From Hypsibius dujardini (lineage: Eukaryota; Tardigrada; Eutardigrada; Parachela; Hypsibiidae), in NCBI GenBank assembly GCA_001579985.1, contig LRSR01014093.1, positions 1-30,246 on the forward strand: DNA of 30,246 bases. The letters are read 5' to 3'. Position 1 is the stretch's first letter. Each line of letters begins with the position of its first letter. The notes under the pieces are model-generated. The model was not told where the DNA came from. It did not search any database and saw only the letters and a list, made by a program, of their open reading frames with translations. Below, piece by piece: positions 19,909 through 28,801 of the stretch. Both the position numbers and the translations under genes were made by a program.

Positions 19909-20829
19909 AACCTTTATTTCAACTTTTATTATCCAGGACGGTTTCTTGTTGAGGTGATTGATTTTTGAGCCGGCAAACAATTGGCCTACATCGCCGCCGG
20001 TGCTGGTGTCAAGACTTACTTTCGGCAGAATGTGAAAGCTTAGAAACATAAAAACAATTCATTTCACCTGATTTTCAGCGCTGAATTAATAATTCCCAGT
20101 ACCAGATCGCACCCGATTTGAGTGCCTAAAGTATTGTTCCTTGCATACATGCAGTTGAAAATAAAATAAAAAACAGATAATTTTAAATTTTTGGGAAACG
20201 TTGAAAAATTTGTCCTTTTTGGGTTGGCCACAGCGCCCTATGAGACAAACAAAATTGCCAACGGAAACGTTTCTTGCTGTGGTCCACACCAGATTCGGTC
20301 ATACGATTTATCAATCAATCAAGATGATTCAAAAGCTGTTGTCAGTTTATCACTGTTTTTATTACAAATCCGAGACCTTCTTTGGTTACTAGCCACGTGA
20401 TAGTAAGCGATCCGATTCATGAAGATATTGTTCGAGACGCTCAACTGATTGTCAACTTGGTTATGGAAAGAACCAAACGTTTTTAAAAATGTTAGCCGTC
20501 TCACAGACCGCGGAGTTCTTTCCACAACGAAGGGTAAGAAGCGGTCAATTTTGCAATTTCAGCACAACTTTAATCAGGCAGAAAATAGCCCAACCATAAT
20601 TTCTGAATTTCAAGCAATACATCAACTTTCAGAACCAAATGAGTTTGCGAATTCGCACAAATCATCTTTACGTAAAAATTCAGAAGTAAAATCTTGTCAT
20701 TGAGCGTTAGTTGAGACGATCGCTTCTGACTTCTCCCGTTAGCGTTTCAATGTGTGATTGTGCGTTCAGCAATGTTTGAGGCGTGGCGAGTATTAGAAAA
20801 ACTGCATTTTAAAATTTCCAGTGGTCATG

Positions 20830-22330
20830 GATAGCATAGGCATATGGCATAAAATAACATGCACTAGATAAAGCCGGCATAGATGCCATAAACGAAATAA
20901 ACGGCATAAAAAGCGTTAGTGTTATAATCTGCATAAAGTGAGTAAATATGAGGAGTTGCGTGAGCGGAGTAGCCGGGTGAAGCGAGCGGAGTAATAGTAT
21001 TAACCGAATGAATAAGCGGGGGAAAATCAACTGTTTCCGTGGACCGTTTCTGCGTCTATATGTTAACATTATTTCGATGATCTCTATTATTATTTTCGCT
21101 TATGGGTTTGCATAGCGGCTTTTTAACTTTTTTAACCAAGTATGTGGATTAGCAGAGTAAAGCCCACGAGTTTAACAGATATGTGGTGAGAGCAAAAGAA
21201 ATATATTTACGTCGGTGTATTTACCAAATATTCCAACTTCTCATATTTCTGCACCGTATAGTTAAACTTACAATGTCTGAATATTAAATGTATTCGCTAG
21301 TGGGGCCAATTATGTTTGTTGGCTCGCCCATTGGAAGTTTTTCAATACGGGTATCGAAGTGTCTATCTTCTGTCACTTTCCCATTGAAAATATCTAGGGC
21401 TTAATTAAAAAGGACATCTCAACCCTCGAAATTGACAACATGGAGGACTATTTTTTGCTGTAAAAGCTTTGTGGATCAAGAATGCACACTGGAGTTTGCG
21501 AAGATTTGGATGAGAGCATACCGGACCGGTTGGTTGCGGTGATTGCTGCTGAAGGTTTTCGCATGAAGTATGGAGTGATTGCTCCAGTGTACTCAGTCTT
21601 GTCGTTGATTGTATGCCAATTATGCCAATTTTTCCGGGCACGCTTGTTATGCCGGTTAGGGAAAATCTGTTAATGACCTCAGTATCGATAAGGAGGTGGG
21701 GAGGGAAACAAAAAATACCTGACCAGCTCTGACTGTACGGTATGGGGCGTAGGCCGGTGTCCTGACGTCGGCTTTGGGGAACCCATTAGGTTTGGAAAGA
21801 CCAGGAGAAAGACTTCGAAGACATGAGCGATGATGACGAGGTCAGTGCTCACGTATCAGCGTCGCCTGAGGACATCCCTATAACTTCAAATTTGACGGGC
21901 TGGCTCTGTTAGCGACCTGGTGGAGGACAACCCCGATTTAGAGGGATAAAGGTACGTTTCAGTTTTTTTTTCTGTAATGGAAGGGTCTTTGGTTTCTTAC
22001 GTCAGAAACTGAAGATTTAAGGGTGTTAAAAAAACTCTGACGTTAGGGGAAAGGATGTTGGGCCGCCGAAGAAAAATTACTGACGTCATAACGGATGTTT
22101 CCTCATGCCGATTATGCAGGCTACGCATGCTATGCTGGTTATGCTGGTTATGCTGGTTATGCCGGTTATGCCGGTCATATCGATTATACAAGCGGTGCCC
22201 GGCTACAATTTATTGTACGTCAGACTGATCACCCCCAAACTCTATAGCATTGTACGTTATTGGCAATCTGGCATTGCATTTTGGGCAAACTTATGCCCGT
22301 TATGCCAATTATGCCCGTATGCCGAGTCAA
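20830..22330. repeat. GGCATAA motif cluster, inverted between left and right ends
   Basis: At the left (20835-20915) the motif appears as GGCATA/GGCATAAA several times. At 21610-21655 and 22105-22325 it appears in the opposite orientation (TTATGCC, TTATGCTGG), including about five near-perfect 9-bp units ATGCTGGTT/ATGCCGGTT at 22130-22170. Opposed subterminal motif arrays occur in some DNA transposons, but no TIR or transposase was identified. Confidence 0.5.
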
Positions 22331-23110
22331 TACATACATTGTGACTCTTCAATGTCGTTGTTCTAAAACTCATCGCAAAACTGATGACACATCGTGTGCA
22401 CTTTTCGAACCATTCAAACATCCACAGATCAAAGTCGAACCCGAACGCCCTTTTTCATAAACACGGCCAATATGATCTGGGAACTGCTGTTGGGCCACTC
22501 AAAGTAAATACTGGTACTCGAGTTAACTGGTGCTTGAGTGAGAGTTTCCTCCTACTCAACTCAGACTCGAGTAATCAAAGCGGGGAGCTCAACTTAACAG
22601 TGATTAGATAGGACGGTTTCTTGAGCATTCGGATTGGCCATTTTTGATTTTTGCCGTGTCTTTCATATAGGTGCATGTAAATTCAATTTAATTCCATTGT
22701 AATTCCATTAGAACAGAGAATACTAACTTGGGCAAGAACGAAGATTTTCACTCCCAATCGGTGTGGGTTTTTTTCACAAATACCTCTCCATATATTATGC
22801 TTTTATTTTGAGGTCTCAAGCTGGAAATCACATCTGCGGTTTCAGAAAAAAATAAAGCAGAAAAGACGTCCCACTTTTTGTGGTATGGGCCCGGGCTTGA
22901 TTGATTGATACGTCAGTAAGTTTTATTTTTTTGTAACCCAACCATTGTTTTCCAGAACGCAAACTTATTTTTTAAATTCATTAGGAGCCTTTAGTCAAAC
23001 TTAAAACATTATTAGACATTTAGTTTGACATATTGTTGTGAAAAAGAAAATACTGATAAACAACTTTACTCGAGCTAATAATACTCAGGAATACTTGAGT
23101 AAATTCCGGC

Positions 23111-23185
23111 ACTCAACTCAACTCAACTCAACTCAACTCAACTCAACTCAACTCAACTCAACTCAACTCAACTCAACTCAACTCA
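23111..23185. repeat. (ACTCA)15 microsatellite
   Basis: Fifteen uninterrupted ACTCA units end about 240 bp upstream of the receptor 3 start codon. It is embedded in a region already rich in ACTCAA and CTTGAGT strings. Confidence 0.97.
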
Positions 23186-24149
23186 CAGCATTTTGAAGCG
23201 ATACTCACCCAACCTTGTTGGGAGCTTTGCTCATCCTTCTTCGAAACAATGCTGACCTTGTGATTTGAGAGCAAGATTTGCACCACCCTTGAGGAGGGAA
23301 GCCCAATAGGGAGTCCCACCGGAACTAAACTGATGCGTCAGGGTTACCAACAAAAACCTTATTTAAGCCTTGAAAATTGGTGTCACAAATAAAGCATGCA
23401 CTTTTGTTCAGGGTCCTCATGAAAAATGCCATATGAAGGTCGACTATTTAGCTTGCGGCTTGACAATCTCTTGGAAGGATTTCTCCAGGTCTTGGGACTT
23501 CTTCACGACCAACATGGGAGCCATTGTAGCCGTCGTATTCGCGGTGTCATTGTCATCCTCGTCAGCGCACTCAGCTGTGTGTATGAGGTGGAGAACACGG
23601 TTTACGCTGTTGTGACCACTAAGACCACGCCCTACAGCGGTATCTATAACATCGCAGAGGGCATTCGGCTGGCGCAGTATCCGCTGAAAACCATCACGAC
23701 GACGGCTATTTTGATGGTCTTCTTTTCCAAATCATCGCGACTTGCCGAGCTCACACAAAAAGCACGCCCGAGCTTTGCATGCTCATCTATGTTGCTTCGG
23801 GACAAAACGCGCAACGTGCGGAAGGTGAATCGGATCAGTGGGACCATTTTCGTGACCTTTGCGGCATATTGTATTCTAATGATCTGGAACCGGGTAGTGC
23901 GTATAGTTGAAACTCAGTCCTCGCCGGGAGAATGGGGCTTGTCGGATTTCCCCTGGCCGAAACTGAATTGGCTGCAGGTCAGTGCGGTTTAAATCAACGT
24001 TTTTTGGAGTTAATTTAGACTAATTTAAAAATGAAGTTACCGTCGAATAAAAGCTTAAAATAATTGGGTGTTTTATAAAAATAATTTATGAAATAACATA
24101 AAATTATGAAAATAACCTGAACAGCGCTTTTTATAATTTCTAAAAATAC

Positions 24150-24480
24150 AATTTAAGTTAAGGGGAGGGCTATGCTAACAGCTTCAAAAATGCTTCTGCT
24201 ATGCTTTCAAACTCAGGGAGATTTTTTTAATTACGAAAATTTATGCACAAAACATTTTTCGCCCAAAGTTGAGACAAATATTTACAATGTACACAACCTG
24301 TTTATCCAATTAAAAATAAGAGTCGATTCAGTTATTCTATGGTAAAAAGTTGCCTTGGCTTTTGGCGAAAATTTTTGTGCGCAAAACTTTTTTTAACTGA
24401 AAAAGTTTTTAGCTTTAAGCATAGCATTCGGTTGTGTGAGATTGTGAGAATAACGCTCTCTCCTCCCTGAATTAAATAAG
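24150..24480. repeat. Imperfect foldback repeat in receptor 3 intron 1
   Basis: The left arm has GCTATGCTTTCAAA and ATGCACAAAACATTTTTCGC (about 24198-24262). The right arm, reverse-complemented, has GCTATGCTTAAAG and GCGCACAAAAATTTTCGCC (about 24365-24428). The arms align with many gaps, so it is probably a degraded MITE. The rest of the 1005-bp intron is AT-rich and featureless. Confidence 0.5.
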
Positions 24481-25426
24481 GATTTGCTGGCCCTAAAATG
24501 AGACATCAGACTTTCGGTGAAATTCGAATTACTTAAGGATGAACTTACTTTGCAAAAGCGATTTCGATATTGAACACAGTGACCCCTTCATTGAAATAAT
24601 CTAGACGTGAACCTTTTAAGTCAAGTCAAATCGGAAGCTAATTCATTTAAAAATAAAGCAGCAGACTAAATTTAAGCAAAAATTAAAGGTGGCTTTGTTG
24701 GATTCTACGAATCCGAAACTCAACTGGATGCAAGCTATAGTCTTGTCTTGTCTGAAACAGTATCTTATGTTAAAATTTTAAAAAAAATTGAGTTATCTCA
24801 TTACAATATATTACTCCCGTTGTTGAATACCTCTTATATTGCATTGTTTATTCAGAATTTCAAATAACCAGAACAGCAAACCCTTTAGGTTAACGTAAAT
24901 CCGAAACTAATTTTAGTATTTAGTATCTACTTTTAAGTGCTAAGAGGAATGTTTTGAGTTAATCTGGCTAACATTTATTCAGACTCAAGTTATCAACTTC
25001 TTCATGCGAAACACCTCCGAGGCCATTCGTCTCCTCTGCTCGGGATACCTTTCGCTGTTGCTGTACAAGTTTAGCATGGGCCTCGCCAGTGATTGTCAGA
25101 CGATCTTACACGTTACCAACTACAATTACCCAACTGTCAGCGAAAACGTGCTCATGCGAGCATGGGACGCGCGGGAGGACGCTTTGAAATTGGCAGCAAT
25201 ACAACGCGCAGAAATGGGGACGCTTTTGTGGCTTAGCTTAGCCACCGATATCTTATGCCTTAGCGCCACGTGCGCGGACTTCTTATTTGTTGAGGACTAC
25301 ACAGCGGGATTCTGAAACGTTGCGCAGATCTTGTTATACACAGTCAGCTTGATGAGCGTCAGCATGGGCCTCATATCCCTGACGGAACAGGTACTGATCG
25401 CACAATACAAGTACAACTACACTCAG

Positions 25427-25560
25427 AGGTTCGTTTTTGGGTCCTTAAAGGTCGGAACCAGGAACCCTCATTCGAGGGCCATGAGATCGGGCAAAGGGGC
25501 ACAAAGCATTTTTTTCAGGAATGAACCCGAAATTTGGCCTCTTATCCCTCCCTGCTTATT
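25427..25560. mobile_element. Degraded relative of the 146-bp TIR element
   Basis: TTCGTTTTTGGGTCCTTAAA, GGTCGGAAC and GGGCAAAGGGGCA follow in the same order as in the element at 10685-10830, and both close with a CTCCCTG string. The TIRs are no longer recognisable. It sits in intron 2 of receptor 3. Confidence 0.6.
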
Positions 25561-25576
25561 TTGAAGCTTGTGATAA

Positions 25577-25815
25577 TGTGGGGGTCTGATTTCTAGCCCC
25601 CGCCTCCCCCCCCAAATTTCACAACGAGTTCAAAAAACATCAGTTTTTCATCTAATGTGAACCGTTCTTGCTTTTTAACTTCCCATTTGTATCCATGAAT
25701 AGCGAATTTAAAATTGAATCTCAATAAACTTCAAATTCAAACAAAAATTGATGTTTTTGAAAATGTGTTGAAATCACAGGGGGCCCTGGAAATCAACCCC
25801 CCCACACCCCACACC
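25577..25815. repeat. Foldback element in receptor 3 intron 2
   Basis: The left arm GTGGGGGTCTGATTTCTAGC and inner TTCAAAAAACATCAGTTTTT pair with the right arm reverse-complemented (TTGATTTCCAGGGCCCCC; TTCAAAAACATCAATTTTT). The arms are ~70 bp each with mismatches, around a ~90-bp centre. A MITE-like foldback is the simplest reading. The remainder of the intron to 26342 is AT-rich without features. Confidence 0.65.
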
Positions 25816-26873
25816 CCCACACGTTTCGAAATGTCAGCGCAGCTTCCCCAATTTAAGATATGGCTCCGCCTTCTGATGTAAAAATTATGCCAATCGGTTA
25901 AACTTTTAATATTTCGTCGTATTTCTTTGTTCAGGAAAATCTGTTTATGAACGATTCCCACGATCGAAAAGACACTATCTACGCGTACCATTTACCATTA
26001 TCTTATATGATATTTGATGACTCATAACATATAGCTATTTTACGTAACTATTATATAACGCATGTTCGAACATTTTATGGTTATTCTTCAGCTTACATAA
26101 TGGATATTTTCTGAACGGACCATAAAATGTCCTGCTTGAGTTGCTGTGCGGGAAGTTTTTACTTAAGTTTTAATCTTAACTGCCAGTAAACTTTCACTTT
26201 CTATCGACCCTTAAGCTCACGTTGGGTCGCCCGGCGCGAGCCCCAACACATCCATCATACATATCTTTGTAACTAAATTTATGAAGTTTATTCGATTATA
26301 CGTTATAAAAGTGCATACAAGGTACATACTCCATATTTTTAGGATTCCAAAACTCTGGTAGATGTCAACAGGCTGGAGTCTTCACTGTCCCGTGTTAGAC
26401 CTCATCGACCGGCTGATGGGGTAGTAGCATCAGCTTTTGAGCGTACAACTCGTGACGGTTCCTATGACGTGTTACGGTTGGTGTCGCTCTTCAAATCCAG
26501 TTGTTTCGGTACGAGGAGAGCTGTTCCGATCGTTCCGGGCTTTGGTTACGTTACAACCGCAACGATTTTTAATGTATGTATACACATTTGAGGACGAAAT
26601 AGTGAATGACGAAATTCATCGTCTCGGAATCAGAACTTTGAAACTAAAAAATAGAATGAAGGCAACAAATAAGAAAATTTAAAAAAACTATCGCTCATTG
26701 TGGACATCCTTTTTTAGGCACTTGGATTGCTGTTCACATTTATCTGCTTCATGATGGATCAGTACAACCGGAGTTTGGACGCGGTGCTGTTCAAGCCCAT
26801 CACTATGGGAACTGCCGTTTCAGACTGTATTCCCCTCCAAGCGAATTCCACAATAGAATCCGACATTTTTTAA

Positions 26874-28801
26874 CCGGATTTCGGAGTCTGTGGCGTCTGT
26901 GTACAACTGCTTTTGCTTTTGCTTTAGTGTGGGAATTTTAGAAGCCTTTCTCCAAAGCTTTTCGGTGTGGCACAGTTACTGTGTCGCACACAGTGAGCGC
27001 TTCGCGCTGTCACCGTAGCTCCGCCCCTTTAAATTGTAGCGCCCACACACGTCAACCTCACAATAACTTTATTATAACGAGACGAAGACCAGAACTAACT
27101 GTATCCACACAATACAGTACTATATATACAGTATGTCAAGAAGCCGAAGGCTTCTTTAGCGTGAAAATAAATAGAACAAAATATGCGCCTTGAAACTAAA
27201 AGAAAAGAACAATATTTTTTACCCGCGACAAAATCCAAAAAATTATTAGTTGATGCCAATGGATTCGAATTGAATTGGGGATTGGAATGAGTCAAAGTAC
27301 TTAGTGCATTTCTAAAGAGCGCCATTTTTACAGCACAAATCGAAGGAAATGGATCTCATTGTCCCGTTTTTCCAACTTTGAAATTCCGCCACAAAAAGTT
27401 CTTACACCTTTACCGATGAAATGAATTTCATAAGTCATTAGCAATCTTAAAATAATTTAAAAAAATAAAACTGAGACATTTTCAATTGTGCAGTTGCAAG
27501 TGGACTGCGATCGAAACTAGTTCTATGGCCGATTTCGGTGAGATTTTCAAAAGGGAAGAATCAGTTTTCAGATTGCGATTAACTTGAATAGTTCTAAAGA
27601 TTTCTCCTGTTATGATGAATAACATTTTATTTGAAGCAAAGCTTATCAGCTCAGTAAACATAGACCTGCCACATGGATAGTGAAAAAAAATGTCAGCCAG
27701 AAGCAAGAGATGGAAATAATTGAGAGGGGAAATTAAAAATGGAAACTAAAAAATTGATTCGAGATGGTTTCGTTGATGGACTAACAAATAATTGCCGCGC
27801 ATGACGGAGCACATAATGAAAGGGCCATTCACGCCTCTCTCCGACTGTGTGATCATCTAAGGAGGTATGCCGCCTCGTGAGCATACAAAAGTCATTTCAA
27901 TTTCGATCAGAGAGGTGTTTTCATCTTCCCTTTATGAATATTTTAGCTCACTTTCTGCTCGGACCCGCGCGCTTTGAACAGTAATTACGAAATTGCTTGC
28001 GCAATTTTTTAATGGAAACACGCGTGGCGTAACATGCATGGCCTTTCCAAATGTCGGTACTGTATTTTCGCGTTAGACAGGGACAGCCGTACTCGAATGG
28101 AACGTGTGCACGGCCGTGTGCACCGTACACACAGCACAAGCGCCGCGTGGCCGATTAAACCTTCCACAGCTCGTACGCTGTCCCTGTCTAACGCGAAAAT
28201 GCAGCTCACATCTACGCAGTGCACATGTATGCGCTCGTCTTGGCGTCGGGTGAACTTAGGAGATGTTAACGGTTTGCAGTTGACCAGGTTCGGTTTGGGA
28301 TGAAAACCGAACCGATTCAAACCGGTTTCAATTTTTAACCTCCAAAACACTAATAAACTTGGTTTGAAATAATGCTGTGTTTTTTTGGCGGGAAACATCA
28401 GGAATAAAAACTGTGCCAGGGGTCGATCAACAATCACCCCCCCCCCTCGGCGCGCCACTGCCGGAGATTGAAGATCGCATTATTCTCTCACAAAAAAGGG
28501 GGCGTGTGTTGTGGAAAAATTAATCGGGTCAGGTCCAATTTCCCGATAATATTCAAACCGGTTTGCCCGGCCAAACCGAACCGAACCAAACCGAGCCGAA
28601 CCGTTCCGGTTTCGAGCGGAGAAGGTCTTCATGGGTGGTGCAAGAGTACAAGACATGCATTCGTTCCAAAAGTGGGTGTAAAATCTTTCACATTCAGAGC
28701 AATAAAGGAAAACAGCCCTTTTTTAATCTCGAATGGGTAAAGCATTAATAAAGACAACACGGCTTTAAGGGTGCCTTGACACTTCATTTCTTTTATTGAA
28801 A
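26874..28801. other. Intergenic interval before the GPCR
   Basis: It is non-coding as far as can be seen. It contains one clear TIR element (28060-28204) and GGTTCGG/AACCGAACC-rich strings near 28275-28320 and 28555-28610 (AAACCG/CGGTTT inverted motifs). No exon with a recognisable domain was found. Confidence 0.55.
28060..28204. mobile_element. 145-bp TIR element
   Basis: 28-bp TIRs: the left end CTGTATTTTCGCGTTAGACA (28060) and the right end reverse-complemented (CTGCATTTTCGCGTTAGACA, ending 28204) differ at one base and continue through GGGACAGC. The interior holds a near-palindrome GTGCACGGCCGTGTGCAC. No clear target duplication. Its size and the near-identity of its arms suggest a young MITE. 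Confidence 0.88.

Larger units (their letters stand above)
19909..23425. other. Gene-poor repeat-rich interval
   Basis: No exon with a recognisable domain was found over about 3.5 kb between the Kazal gene and receptor 3. It contains scattered GGCATAA/TTATGCC motifs (20830-22330), an acidic short frame near 21825 (MSDDDEVSAH) that I could not place, ACTCG-rich stretches (22505-22590, 23068-23110) and an ACTCA microsatellite. Confidence 0.55.
23426..26873 (+). pseudogene. Seven-TM gustatory-receptor-like protein 3, one in-frame stop
   Basis: Exons 23426-23977 (184 codons), 24983-25390 (136), 26343-26573 (77) and 26718-26873 (51 aa plus stop) keep the phase-0 structure of receptor 2, and exon 2 has exactly the same length. 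All splice sites are canonical (donors gtcagt, gtactg, gtatgt). Family marks are intact: AEGIRLAQYPLKTITTTAIL at TM2, FPWPKLNWLQ before intron 1, FFMRNTSEAIRLLCSGYLSL, RAWDAREDAL, SSCFGTRRAVP, and TM7 GLLFTFICFMMDQY. The only defect is TGA at 25313-25315 (codon 295), where receptor 2 has Arg and receptor 1 has His, just before TM6. One C-to-T change at an Arg CGA would explain it. The rest of the frame downstream is still well conserved. It is thus a very young pseudogene, a segregating null allele, a sequencing error, or a read-through gene. The N-terminal start is the least certain part. Confidence 0.8.

Noticed and set aside
20191-20703. Plus-strand frames (for example KFVLFGLATAPYETNKIANG)
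   Set aside because: No domain, no consistent splice context, low-complexity composition; could be an old transposon scrap but unsupported.
21825-21911. Short acidic frame MSDDDEVSAHVSAS
   Set aside because: Looks like a possible exon start, but no downstream exon or family could be found.
23111-23185. Regular short repeats as a CRISPR array
   Set aside because: Pure 5-bp microsatellite with no spacers in an animal genome.
25313-25315. TGA as a selenocysteine codon
   Set aside because: Paralogues have Arg/His, not Cys, and no selenocysteine insertion element was recognised; a nonsense change or read-through is simpler.
26980-27150. Possible LTR-like or promoter segment (palindromic GTGAGCGCTTCGCGCTGTCAC)
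   Set aside because: A short hairpin only; no matching second repeat, primer-binding site or polymerase gene in the window.
27240-27260. GGATTCGAATTG resembling a tRNA B box
   Set aside because: No A box at the right distance and no cloverleaf could be drawn.
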